Assembly: GCA_964017195.1 (NCBI GenBank)
Contig: OZ024898.1
Location: 6,039,482-6,103,481 of the forward strand
Direction of reading: 5' to 3'
DNA length: 64,000 nucleotides
Origin: Siderastrea radians
Lineage: Eukaryota > Cnidaria > Anthozoa > Scleractinia > Rhizangiidae
Shown: positions 1 through 12,800 of the stretch, in pieces
Numbering within the stretch: the stretch's first letter is position 1
Layout of the letters: each line of letters begins with the position of its first letter
Notes under the pieces: generated by a model
Seen by the model: the letters and a program-made list of their open reading frames with translations, nothing else
What the model was told of the DNA's origin: nothing
The model's database searches: none
Translations under genes and position numbers: made by a program

Positions 1-2759
1 CTTTGTAGGCAGCCACCCCAGTAGAATCCAGAAGTTGTTTGAGTATTTTGCAGTTACATATACAATGCACAAAGTTGGATACTATTAAGTTCCTCATTGA
101 GTAAAAACTCCAAATAATCTTAAATTCCAGTTGACCTAGAGGAAAAAAGTAACATTTTTATTTTAACAGTTCTTAATAAACCTCTCTTACAGCTGTAATC
201 AAACTCTCAGGTGAGGTCTAATATGAACACCAATGTTAACTTTTCAGGGGCTTAGTTCTTTGCTGTTTCTTGTGTTACTATAGCTAGATGTTATGTAAGT
301 CAAATGATCAAGTAGCTATAAACCTAAACAGGAGGAAAATGTTATATTCAGCAGGATAAAAAACATGATAATGAGAAGAAAGAATAAAAATTGCTTGAAA
401 AAAAGACATGTTCAAGAATCCCATTACGACCAAAAAGACCAATTTTATCTAAAAGAATTCATGACTACAACAACCAAAACTGCAGATGTAGGCATGCATG
501 TCAACTCTACATGTATCTGGGAGACCCCTAGATAAAAATAAGTGAATTGGAAATTATACAACTTTTCGATATCATCTTGATATCATTTTCAAGGAAGAAA
601 AATCATCATATGTTAATAAATACCTGAAACAGTGTCAAATAGTTCTACACTGATTAGACTCCTGGATACCCAAAAATTTAAAAATTAAATCGCCCAGTCT
701 ATTGTTTCGGTCACAAAATCTCCTAGACAACAGCAATCTTGGATCTTTCTTCCAAAAAAAATGATAAATAAAAAAATAAAATAAAATAAGATTACAGAAA
801 TCGTTTCCACACAGCAAATATATCGTTTCTTTCTAAATGGGAAAGAAATTGGAAACGCCCAGGAGTACACTAAGTATTAACTCCTAAGGAAAGGTTGTAA
901 TTGAGAATTGAGGTTGAACTTTCAGGCTCCCAATTTCAGCACGGTCAGAATAAGCTGGACATATTTCATCAACAATTATATTTCTACGTCTTCGCCATTC
1001 AATTACCTTTCATTGAGGTCTGTCTCGGCCTTTAAATAGCGGAAATTTAACGCCAAAATAAAATCTCCCAGTAGTAATTTTCTTGTTTTGGGCAATGTAC
1101 GCCATTTTGAATTCTCATTGGAAAACCGCTGTTCAAAGTGTTTCGGTTGTCACAAAGCCTACTGTGTGACAATGGCGCAAAAGCGCGGGTCGATGAACAA
1201 CTCATTATTTTTTATTCCTTGCAACGCAAGGATCGTATCAAAGAACAGTTTTGCTACAAAGGACGCTACCTAATAAAACGATCGCAAATCACTTTCAAAA
1301 ACACAACATCTAGAATTTTTTTTCCAAATTCCTTTCATTTTGTGTTGTGATTACATAAGACGGCAAGTCAGAATTGATTGTAGAGAACACAACACTGACT
1401 CAAAGCTAGGGCTTACCTTTTTTGTGGAGCTGCTTGGTGAGATCAGCAAGAAAATACAATAGAAGATGGCAGTGGCGTCACCAATCGGCAATTGCAGGGA
1501 TCGAATTCACGGCCATGTGAGTGCAAGCCGACAGCTTCAACCGCCAAGGCTGAAAACCTTCCAAACGTCTCTTCTTGAAATAACCGCAAATTCGGTGCAT
1601 GGCGAAGAAATATCGCAAACAAACCAAACGAAGAAGGCACGATTTCGTACTTTCCTTGGTACGGCGCACTTTGCGCGCTTCACTTTGCTTCCCATGTGGG
1701 AATATCGAAATAAATTGTTGTTGTTGTAATAATATCATCCGGAAAGCGGGCGGGGAACTTCTTTCTGTTTGTTACAATCTAACAATTCCTGGATTTTATC
1801 CGAGAAGTGGACGAACAGCACTTTCCTCGGAGCCATCGACCGGCAGTTCCATTTTAACCTCGAAGAGACAGTATTCTCAAATGACCTAAGCATGTGATTC
1901 ATGAAATTCGTCACTCGTCAAGCCTTAATTTGAGCCTGACATGTATCCTATTTGATCCCCATTTACCTCGCTTTGTTGATAGAAATTTAATTACCGAGTA
2001 AACCGCAACTTAATTAATTCGGAAATCGGGTACTTCCAGTTCAGACCCACTTGCGTCTTGTCATGAAAGCGTGAAGATGCAGGAGCCGTCAAAATTAGGG
2101 CGGGAACCGGGATTAAAGGGTAGGGAATTGAGAAGTTTAAACGGTCTTGCCCCCCCCCCCCCCAGCCCCAACAATAACGTTATAGCTTACTTCGATGTTG
2201 TTCGATATTACCAGTCACGCTATATCCAGTATCAGGCTAGTGTCAAAGCATGTGGATTACTGAAAAGTGTAACAACACAACATTGATTTAGTACCATGCC
2301 TCAAGTAGAGTTGTCATTTACATTTGGGGTCTATAAGTGTCAGTTGTCAATCCAATTTAAGGCCATTTGACAATTGCCAGTTAAAATTAGTCCGTTTGCC
2401 AGTTGTTGTTACCAGACCCTCTAAAAATGGACATCATTTGGGGTAATTTGATTTACCGAACGAACACACACAGGTCTAGGGTGGGTATGGTGAAGAGCTT
2501 ACTAGGGTGGGGTCGGAAACGTTGAATGCCCTTGAGATCCTCTCTGTAAAATTTCCAGAAAGATTTGGAGGTTCTGCAATCACTGGAACTTTTCAGAATA
2601 TGATAGGAAACTTATGAAAAACCATCTTCTGAAATTTACGGAAATTTGACGAAAACCTTCGATTTTCAATGTTCTTAACAGCAAGATAGTACTGAGATTG
2701 GGAGGTTACAAGTATCATGTAGGCATGGGATAAAATTGTTATCCTTTCTCGTAGTATGT
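1..2759. other. No gene recognised (intron or intergenic)
   Basis: I found no EGF-like exon, splice-bounded reading frame or RNA gene on either strand. Short open frames around 1088-1889 have no recognisable domain and overlap each other in several frames. Since the EGF gene is already under way at 4333 in phase 1, its signal peptide and any earlier exons either lie upstream of the window or are too short to recognise here. Confidence 0.5.
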
Positions 2760-3142
2760 TGTACCCCCCGGGGGGGGTTGACCCATGTTTGGGTATAGGG
2801 GGGCCGCTGAGAGTCTGAAACTCTGGCCCTGTTTAGGACAAAAAGAGTCCTAAAATACCTACCCTGTGTAGGACAACATCCTCCATTTGAGGTCCCTGTT
2901 TAAACAAAATACACACTCCCTTATGTTACACAATTTTTAAGCGTTTCAAAGACCAGCAAACTTCCCCGCGCTAGGATTGCTAAATACTATGTAAACCATA
3001 TTTAACGAAGACCCCGTTTAAGACAGACGCACGTAAAATTATATACCCTGTTTAGGACACAGAGGCCAAAAACCATACCCTGTCCAGCGGCGCGTCCCCT
3101 TATAGGCCATATAAGGGAGTCCCCTCGGGGGGCTTTGTATAC
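2760..3142. repeat. GC-capped repeat with internal CCCTGTTTAGGACA copies
   Basis: The block starts and ends with C/G runs (CCCCCCGGGGGG near 2764 and CCCCTCGGGGGG near 3121). Inside are about six degenerate copies of a CCCTGTTTAGGACA-like motif (about 2829, 2862, 2903, 3011, 3048 and 3076). This looks like a dispersed non-coding element. Class unknown. Confidence 0.5.
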
Positions 3143-3529
3143 ACACGCGCCTAAAGGCCCGTGTGTATTCAAAAAAAAAAATCAGGTCACTCGTAAGCAT
3201 GTATCTCAGAGTGCAACTTTAAACAAATACTTTTGGAGTAAAGATATTCAGTGAAACGCCTTTTTTGATATAACTTAAGTTCTACTGAATAACTTTTTGC
3301 CATACCACCAGAGAAGATAAAGAATTAATTAATGCAGCTTTCCAAAAACACAATAAAAAGGGTAGGTCACTGATTCAGTTTAATTTGCAAAAACTGAAAT
3401 TTGGAGGTTCTTTTTGCGGAAGTAGTTTGTCCACATGGTCAGAGATACTTAACTGTAATCGTTCTTCGTTGAGGCTGATTATGACGTCATAGCGGTTACC
3501 ATTGTTTTGATTTACTTTGTTTAAAAATT

Positions 3530-3722
3530 GCCAAAGTAATCAAAGAAAAGGAAAACCAATCAAGACAACGTGGCAGTTATTTCGAGAGTTTTAATTTCAT
3601 TTCCATGAGTTTAATTTTAAAATTCTAAATTTCGCCTTTGGGATTGCTGGATTGGTAAACCGATACAACTATTATAACTGCACATTGTTTCACATAAATA
3701 GAGAACGGTAAGCTTGTGTTCT
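3530..3722. repeat. Diverged relic of the long-arm foldback family
   Basis: Sequence from the ATTTCATTT stretch to GGTAAGCTTGTG is a degraded match to one arm of the element at 56741-58844 (compare 58690-58835). It shares the order AGAGTTTT, TTTCATTT, a run resembling AAACTTCGGTTT, TAAACC-AACA, and the terminal GGTAAGC. It is therefore an old copy of the same family. Confidence 0.45.
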
Positions 3723-3784
3723 GACAGTAACATTTTGTGAAGCACTTCCTTCTTATAACGTTTTATTGTTATTTGTTTGTTTAT

Positions 3785-3786
<2 letters not shown>

Positions 3787-3821
<35 letters not shown>
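3787..3821. repeat. (AAT)n microsatellite, left of MITE
   Basis: Uninterrupted AAT/ATA triplets. The array resumes immediately to the right of the MITE at 4229. Confidence 0.9.
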
Positions 3822-3822
<1 letters not shown>

Positions 3823-4228
3823 CAGGGGCATCCAACGATTCGTTTCGGTGAATATCTGGGCGGAAGGCCCAAAATCGCCTGAGATATTCGGATTTAGTTG
3901 CAGTGAAAGCTAGAGATTTCTTTGGTGAAACATCACCTCGGATTTTCGAAACAAGAGGGGTCATTTCATAGGTGCAAATATGTCGTTAAGAGTGCAAAAT
4001 AAAGTCAGCTATAGCATTTTCGGAGAGCCATCAGCAGCTCGGAAATTCGGCGGATAGGATTCTGTTTCCTAAAGTATTCTGCGGCCTGAATTTTCAGCTG
4101 AGGAAGCCGAACAGTTCAATCTGTATTAGCTTACAAAAATACGCCTGTAAAAAGCTCTGAAACAATCTAAGAAAGCTAAACATGATTTTCAAGTATTTTG
4201 CTAAAAATTTTTCGTTGGGTGCCCCTGA
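3822..4228. mobile_element. 407-bp MITE inserted in an AAT array
   Basis: Terminal inverted repeats TCAGGGGCATCCAACGA (left) and its complement with one mismatch (right, ending GCCCCTGA). AAT microsatellite lies on both sides, so the element seems to have landed in, or seeded, a triplet array. No coding capacity. The superfamily cannot be told because the target duplication is hidden in the repeat. Confidence 0.7.
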
Positions 4229-4242
4229 ATAATAATAATAAC

Positions 4243-4295
<53 letters not shown>

Positions 4296-4301
4296 TAATA
4301 T
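4229..4301. repeat. (AAT)n microsatellite, right of MITE
   Basis: About 24 AAT triplets with two AAC interruptions. It ends about 30 bp before the acceptor of the first EGF exon. Its complement produces a meaningless poly-tyrosine reading frame. Confidence 0.9.
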
Positions 4302-4332
4302 CTTGTTACATACAGTGTGTTATTGTGTTTAG

Positions 4333-4446
4333 AAATCAATCACTGTTGTCCCGACCCGTGTAAAAATGGCGGAAGTTGCATCGACGGAGCTAATGGCTAT
4401 AAGTGCACCTGTGCTGCTGGATTTACTGGAGTAAATTGTACCATAA
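4333..4446 (+). CDS. EGF exon 1 (seven cysteines)
   Basis: 114 bp between TTTAG and GTAAGT, phase 1-1. It encodes a calcium-binding type EGF repeat starting [11 protein letters not shown]. The residue after the first Cys, Ser in most other repeats, is also Cys, giving seven cysteines rather than six. It contains K-N-G-G-S-C, which fits the Notch-type O-fucose pattern C2-x4-S/T-C3, and the Asx-hydroxylation pattern. First exon of the gene visible here; its upstream partner is unknown. Confidence 0.85.
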
Positions 4447-7400
4447 GTAAGTCTGGTAGCTTTTCAATGTAATGCTTAAGCCAATGATTACGTTTTTCAA
4501 GCCCTAACGACGTGTTGTTGTTGTTGTTGTTGTTTTAAGGTTACTCGCACTTTGTATCTTTATTAGATAGCATGCAGAGCCCCATTTAAACCAGCCTATG
4601 CTGAACTGGGCATCTCGGTTGAAAAATTGTTAACAAATAAATAAATAAATAAATAAATAAATAAGTCTACTTCGCCACTTTAGAAACGAGTAGGGTCCTG
4701 GGACGAAATACAAAATATGGTAGAATCTTGTCAAGTTTGAGCATGAGCTATAGGAAACATGGATTCCGAGTTCTCGTCGAACGTTGTTTCAAGCAAACAG
4801 CGATGAAATATGTCGACTACTCAATAACACTACCACCTTACCGTCAGTTCTGCTGTCCCTTGTCTTTGATTTCTGCTATATCTTCTGCAAATATCCCTGT
4901 TTCTCCCCGATTCTTCGGTGAGTTCGATCCAGATATGCTTACTTTTAGCGCCCGCCATTTTGAAAAACCACTCATTCCCAGTTCTGCGCAGCCAACTAGA
5001 AAACCTCCTAAAGCCTCCCTAAAGCCGCCCTAAAGCCCAATGGGTAGGCCATCTTTCCAGGTTGTGGTTACAAGCTCGTAAGAACATTGCACGACGGACT
5101 TCCATATATGGAAGGTCGTCGTGCAACGGATTAAGAGTTACAATTCAAATTAGGTTCTGTCGGGGGACTGGAAAGAGCTTTTTGCTCTTACCAGCTGAAG
5201 GCGAATTTGAAAAACAATAGCGATTGTCTTTTCGGCCCTACGATTGGCCAAAGGCACAAATCTCCTAGCAACGGCCCAAACCCTTCCTACCCAGTGGCTT
5301 TTGGGTGGCTTTAGGAGGTTTTTTAGTTGGCTGCGTAGAACTGGGAATGAAAAGAACTGGGAATGAGTGGTTTTTCAAAATGGCGGGCGGTAAAAGTAAG
5401 CGTATCGAACTCACCGAAGAATTGGGGAGAAACAGGGATATTTGCAGAAGATAAAGCAGAAATCAAAGACAAGGGACAAGGGACAGCAAAACTGACGGTA
5501 AGGTTATAGTTTTATTGAATAGTTGACATATTTCATCGCTGTTTGCTTGAAACAACGTTCGATGAGAACTCAAAATCCATGTTTCCTATAGCTCATGGTT
5601 TGAGAACTTGAAGTCACTAGACTAAAAGTTTTCAGATATAGCAAAAACCCCATACAAACGTCTCTATTTTAAAAAGCTTGTCTTCCACATCCATGCAAAC
5701 TTTCTAAATTGACGTCTCATTTTTGGAAGCCACTTATTCTGTTCCTAGTCAACCAATTGTTTCCAAACTTGGCAGTATTGCTATTTTTGAGGCGCCTTAT
5801 CAGATCGACAAAGAACTTAGGTTTAACCGATCAATGGATTTGAAAAACTTGTTCCCAGTCCTTTGGTTTTTTTTTAATGCCTTATGTGTAACCGACAAGG
5901 CGAAGATAAAAAGGCAGGTTTCCAGTGGTCACTAACAAGTAAACTACATGACTTGGGCTATGAGGATGACTTACGCCTCCTCTCCTCTTATTCCACAAAG
6001 CATTACTTTTTGGAAATTTTTGGAATATATTAACAGGAATAAAAAGTTTCAGCTAAAAATGTTTTAAACCTATCTAGTACACTAAAACCCCTAGCGAACA
6101 AAAGGCAAGGCGTTCCAGGCACGTACACATCTGTAGTAAAAAGATCTTTGTCCCGTCTTGGTAGATACCTTGGGTTTTGACAGCTTGTCGTCATAGCGGC
6201 CGATCTGGACAAAGAAACCAAAGGAACTGCCACACGGAACGACTCGAAAACATCATTTTGCAAATACAGGTGCTAAAAGAAGGTTCTTACTGATAGTTAA
6301 ATATTGTTATGACTAATAATTGTGGTCTGATCTCATTATTCTAGACATTGACGATTGCTCCCCAAACCCTTGTCAAAATGGAGGAACCTGCACTGATGGA
6401 ATCAACGACTACAGCTGCACCTGTGTTCCAGAATATTCTGGGAAGGATTGTAGTAGTAAGGCTTTAAATAACCGATAGACTCGCATGATGGCGATAGGCT
6501 GCTCTCCAGACCCGCCCTTACCGCCCCTCCCCCCTTAGTTTCGTTTAGTCTTGGACAAACCGATGTAACGTTTCCATCTAACAACGTCCAACATTGTTGA
6601 ATCCAACATGTTGCACGTGATTGACCACATTGTTACTTGAATGATGTTGGATAGTGTTGAACGAAATTTTTTTGCCATCAAACTTTTGATCCAACACCAT
6701 CCAACATTTCGTTTGTTCTCACGTGTAAAAAAAAATAAAAAGAATTAAGTTGAAAACAAAAAGTTGAATTCTTAAGGCTGGCACGTGCAACGATACTTAA
6801 TACACACTTAATAAACACCAATTTACACGTAATATCCTTTACACATTTGAGTGAAACAGTTGGTCGCTTTCCGTATTTTACGCTGACAAAGATTTACCAC
6901 ATGGGGTTAATAGTTGCAGAAAACGCATATTGCTTTCATTTGTTGTTGAACAATATGAATCACTCACGAAAGGCAAACTACTATTTCCTGGTTGTTCAAC
7001 TGATATGACGTGGCTGTGATTGAGCATGAAGAGCTTGCACAGACGAGCCGTGGCAGACCCTCAGCAGCGGCATCAGTGTAACGAAGCTATCTTGGAGTGG
7101 GTGTGGGCTGGGGAGCAGACTATGCTGGCGATTATATCAATTTTTGTTTTAGCTAACTACGTCATTACCTCTCGAAAATGTGAGGTTGGGATATACAATA
7201 CCCTAGCCCTATTAAAGCAAACGGTTTACGTAGACCTTATTGGACTTAAGTTGTACATGTAAAGTATACCATTTTTGATAATATTTATTATTTGATGTTG
7301 CGCAAATTAGCATACAAATAGTACCTGATCATTTAAACATAGCCATTTAAATTTTATCCCAAGCTGCACATATTTTAGATGTTTATTCCAGTACCTCAAA

Positions 7401-9794
7401 TTAGGTGCTCATAAGGGGCTAAAAGTTTGATTCCATTTCAATGAATGTTTCGTGTATTCGTTATAGTTAATATATAGATTTAGCCAAGCCTAAAAGCGGA
7501 GCCGCGAAGGAATAAACTGGTGTTCGTTTCTCAAAAGTAGTCCTGAAACTTTTCGCTCTGAAATATATTTCGGGGCTTTTTTTGTCTTGTTCGCTTTCGA
7601 AAAGTGTTTCTCAAAAAGCCTGAAAGTGTTCCGAATTGTCCTCCAATACTTTGGGGATCTGTTCTGTAAAACCAAGCTCGAAAGGTCATTCTAGAGGCTG
7701 AGCACAGCTTGATTATTTTACTCACGAGCCGTCTTGCTTGGTGTTTGCAATGTTTCTATATCCTGTCATTAACTGTCAAGGCTTGTCAAATCTCCTTGGA
7801 TTATTGGCTGTTCGCTTTAATGAACTTGAAACGGCGCTCATTTACAAAAACAATATAAAAATTATTCAAGTATTTAAATGGGTTATCTTCATCGCGTTCG
7901 GATGTTAACAAATAACATGAACTGCTACTAAATAAAAATATTAGTCTGGTCAAAAATTTATACTGACATTTCACCGGCATTTTACTGGGACTACCCGAAA
8001 GAAAGGATATGGGGAGCTTCGAAGCACTTGTAATAAACTTATTGAAGAAATGTCGCGTAGGTTTTAGCAGCCGAGAAAAAAATTCAAGCACTTTGAGGAA
8101 CACACATTACTTACCGGATAAAATAGCTTTAAACTCAAAACTGCTCCGCTTATAGTTACTTAAGTAACCCTTATATTTCGTTCTTTAACTTGAGACCATC
8201 GAGATTGAAAACAAACAAACAAACACCGTCCAAACATTCTTAACTCTGTGACATAAGTTTTGCGGCTGCAAATTGTCTGAAATCCGAGCGCTTTTTAAAA
8301 TGCACAGAACTGTTTTTGGAAGCTTTTCGGATATAATAGGTTTAAACCGACAACTGCTTCGCTTATAGTTTTTCAAATAACTGTTATATTTCGTTCTCTA
8401 ACTAGAGACCATCGAGATTCAAAACAAAGAAACGCCAAACACGCTTTAATTAAATAATGCCGGCATAAGTTTTGCGGATGCGAAGTAAGCCTATATAAAG
8501 TTAGGCGCTTTGAGGAACGCACAAAACTGTTTTCGGAAGCATTTGGGATAAAATAGCTGTAAACCGACAACTGCTTCGCTTAAAAGATTATTACTATTGA
8601 AAACTTCTAGGACAAGAAAATCGACAGTTGCACAAAGAGATGGACCGGACAGTCAAAATTGAAAGCAAAGCTTGTGCAGTTGTCTTGCGGCTGTGCTTAG
8701 ACCTACTGTTATGAATAAACAAACACAAAATAATGGACAGAGAAATCATTTTTGAAAAAAGTTTATTCGAAAACCTGTAAGTTTATACTTAAATGCAATT
8801 CGCGTTACACTTCCAACATCGTAAGTCGGTCCACGCGAGTGAAATCGGCTGAGCATGGCAAAATATTCAAGAATCTGTCACAAATGTGAGCGCGTTTTCT
8901 AATAATTTTTAAAGTCAAAAGTAAATGACCATTTCAAAACGTAATTTCTTTCATCGTAATACTCGAAATCATGTACCTTAGACCTTTTAAAAACTTCACT
9001 TACTCAGTTGTGTTTCAGAACAGGGCAAACTCTCCGCCGTGAAGAAAACAAAGCGATGAAGTCCGTTGAATGCAGCTTTCGTAACTTGAGCTTTTCGCCT
9101 TCTACCAGTATTCTTTTGAACTTTTTCTTTCCATTTATAGATATTACATGTTTTTTTTGTCAAGTATAAAACTTGAGTACTCTCGAGCAATCGTTAAATG
9201 CTAAAGAAGCTGAAGCTTTTAAAGAAACCTCTTTTTCAAAAGCGACGAGGGTCATGCGATTTCCCGCCAAGAAAAACGCTGGTTGCCCAAAAGCACCGCA
9301 CGATTTCCCGCCAAGAAAAGATGGCATTCTCTACCCCCGTCGGGTTGTCTTGTGACTTCCCTCCCCCTCCCACAGAGTCTGTGCGGACGGACGGACGTAC
9401 GGACGTACGGACGTACGGACGGACGGTCACGTGACTATTACGTCAGAACCAAAATTTCTTGGATTGATAGTTTACCAAATTTCCATAGCAATGGAGCTCC
9501 GCTGGCGGGCTTTGCCTGCAGGCTCCGCTATAAGGCATTATTATGTGTAATTTCTTCCATTGATGTATTTGTGTTTTTAGGTATAAACGACTGCCATCCC
9601 ACAAACCCTTGTGCAAATAATGGGATCTGCATTGATCATGACAATGATTACGAGTGCCGCTGCACTGTTCCCTTTGGGGGAAAGAATTGTACAAAGCCCG
9701 GTGAGTGCTTAGGATTCTTTTTCCTTTGCTAGCGATAAAATAAATAAATAAATAAATAAATAAATCGCAGTTTGCTTGTTTGCGAGATGTTCGC

Positions 9795-9849
<55 letters not shown>

Positions 9850-12800
9850 TAATCAGCTGGTTATTTTTCTCAATTAATTTATCACTGATCTGCCCTGCCC
9901 AGAGGAAGAATTAGCCAGTTACTATGTTGCTTTGTTGTTTCGACTTCTTCTCTAAGTAAATCAGTACAAGATTTCACACAGTAATACCTTCGGTTCTAGT
10001 CAACGAAAACAAATGTTACGAAAACACATAGTGGTAAATAACAAGGTGTGATTATCACGGAACGCTGAAATCTCCTAACTGTGCGTAACGAGTTTGGTTT
10101 AGAAACATCGCTATTACCAACTACTCACGTTGAGCGCTCCTAAACAACTGTTTGGTGACCAGATATGCCACATTTGATACCAAATATTCCCTAGTGCTCA
10201 TTTAGGTGAAATCTAAAGCATGAGACTTTGACATCACAACCTCGAGACTGAGTCAAACTCAAGGGTCTTTTGCCAGATTTGGAGGTAAACGTCCTAAACT
10301 TTGTAACTCCATTCACGATAAATTCAACTCAACTCCCCAAGAGAGCCTTGAAAGAACATACTCACAATATATTACTTTCGATAATGGAGGCAGAGGATGA
10401 TTATGTTGAAGGGCCTATTTTACTACAGAAAATTGCAAACTATGTAGCATAAGGCCTTAATTTTCCTATTTTTCGTATCCTTTCTTCTTCTCCTCTATTA
10501 ATTTGTTTTTAGTGTTCTGTAATTCCTGTGATTCTCGCCCGTAATTCTCAAAAGTTCCAACTGATGTATTTGGTTATTTATTCGTATTTAATTATATGCA
10601 TTTATTTCTTTTTAATCATTCACGGACTGCTGTACCTTTGTGGTTCCGCCCGCCTCGATTAGCTTCTGCTATTTGCAGGCGAAACCGAATCTTCATCTAT
10701 GAGTATTTAGTATTTGATAATTTATGTAATTTTGGGAATTTGTAAATAAAACGTTGAGACACGTGGACTTGAAATAACTGACAGCGCAATATCTAGATTT
10801 TTCTCGTTTTTTTTGTGTGTTTTTTTTTGTTTTATTACTTTTTTTATATGGACTTACACTCATGCTCAATTACATAAATTACGATTACAGTAGCCTGTTC
10901 CAGGCTCTCAGATAGTTGGGACGGCACGAAAAATAGAAATGGAGCGCGAAAATAAGACGCGCGGGATGGGAAAAGGGGACGGTTGGCCCTACCCTTGCGA
11001 AATAACTCTGAGAATTCCTAGGAATTCCTAAGAATATCCTAAGAATTCCTAGGAAAAAATTCTTAGGAATTCCTGAGAATTCCTAGGAATTCCTAAGAAT
11101 CTGAGGTGTGAATTTTCACGGTAAATTTGGACTTGGAATTCCTAAGAATTCTTAGGAATTCCAAGCTTAAATGGTGCTGTCTTGAAATTCCTAGGAATTC
11201 CTAGGAATTCCATCGAAAAGAAAATCAAAGATAGAATTCCCAGTTACATTCAGAAATTCCTAGGAATTCCAAGGAATGTTAAAGAATAACTGGGAATTTT
11301 TGGGAATATGTGGGAAAAAATAGGAATATGGTCAGGAATTGTGGGAATAAATGGGAATTTCTTAAATAAGTGGGGAAAACATTAGAAACTTGACCCAAAA
11401 TGGTAACAAAAAAACACCTGTTGGACACGATACAATATCCCTCAATTTAAAGGTCAGTTGCTGATATTTAAAGTAGACAAATCGAGGGTCTGGTTTTTTA
11501 ACCATGCTTGGACCAGGACAAAACCCTAGTTTTCCCGGGCTCTTGGTACAAGGGCATATTCAGTTTACCTCAGAATGTCTGTTTTCAACATATCTTCAAC
11601 AGGAGTTAAATGATAAAATTAGTTCAATATCATTTTGTGCCTTATATTTTTGTTTATGAGGCAAAATTGGAAATACAATTCAACAATCATCAAGTACCGC
11701 CTTCACTGATTTTACATATAGGTCTTATCTGTTTTGGCTGCCTTTAGTTCACTTGCTGTTAGCAGTCTTCTGAGTTCGGTCCTCTGATGGCCTTATACAT
11801 GTGGTCCTAGGAAAAAAAAATCGAAATTTCATATAAAATCCAAACCTGTCATACACTCAACATTATTAATAGGTTGCAGCATTAATTTTCAATAAAATAT
11901 AAGGTACATATGTACATGTACAGGTTGTGGTTCAAATTTTTCTTTGGTTTAAAAATTTTCAAACCAGTATAATTTTTATTTCCCTTTATCTCAGATTCAT
12001 TACCAAAATCTAAGGCAAAGGAAAATAAAAATTAATCTGGTTTGAAAAGTTTCAAACTAAAGAAAAATTTGAACCACAACATATTTACAATTACAGTTCA
12101 AGTAGTAAACAAAATAAAGTAAACAGTCAAGTAGTGTGTTCCAAAGATGTGGAGGCCTGAGTGGCACAATAAGAATGATATCTGAAGCTAAGCTCTCACT
12201 TGAGTGACATTCACATTGCTTTAGCATTACAGTGATAGACAATTGCAAATCCTTAAAACCACTAACCAGAGAAGAATTTTCTGATACACCATAAAAGAAC
12301 ACTGTAGATAGTGAATACATGGTGATGGCTTTCACATGTTCATGTATGGGGTTCTCAAAATTCTCAAACTACATGTAATAATTATGTTCTAATTGAATGA
12401 GTGGGAAGGTAAGACAAGAAAATGTATGGCTTAAGGCTTAATGTTTGGCGTATCGACCAAATGCAGGAGGTCTGTGTGCCATGCCTGAGAGCCAAATACA
12501 TGGTATTTTACCTTCCACCTGGACCTATGAGTGTAGATGTAGGTGTTGAAATGGAATGAGACCCCCAGAAAAGCTGAATCTGAGGTGTTCCCGATTACCA
12601 ATCAGGAGCTCTAACCACTTTTATTGTACAGAATGAAGCTTACACGAGTCTAGAAGGAGCTATATTGTAGGTCATTGCTTACAAGGTCACCATACAGTCA
12701 GGATGCCCTCAACACTGCCCTTTCTAGCAAAATGCAGGACATGATGTAGTATGAACCTAGTAAGATTATCTACCTCACTACCAGTTTCCTTGCAGCTTAA

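Noticed and set aside
1466..1889. Overlapping + and - frames of 86-96 codons
   Set aside because: Several frames open at once over the same DNA, no domain and no splice context; could be chance.
4094..4339. Minus-strand frame with poly-tyrosine
   Set aside because: Translation of the (AAT)n microsatellite.
4728..5033. 101-codon + strand frame
   Set aside because: Left arm of a foldback element; the complementary arm is not coding and no domain is seen.
9236..9434. Open frames with repeated R-T-D-G-R or D-V-R-T-Y motifs, also at 41143 and 59690
   Set aside because: Translations of the GGACGGAC array in segment E of the composite repeat.
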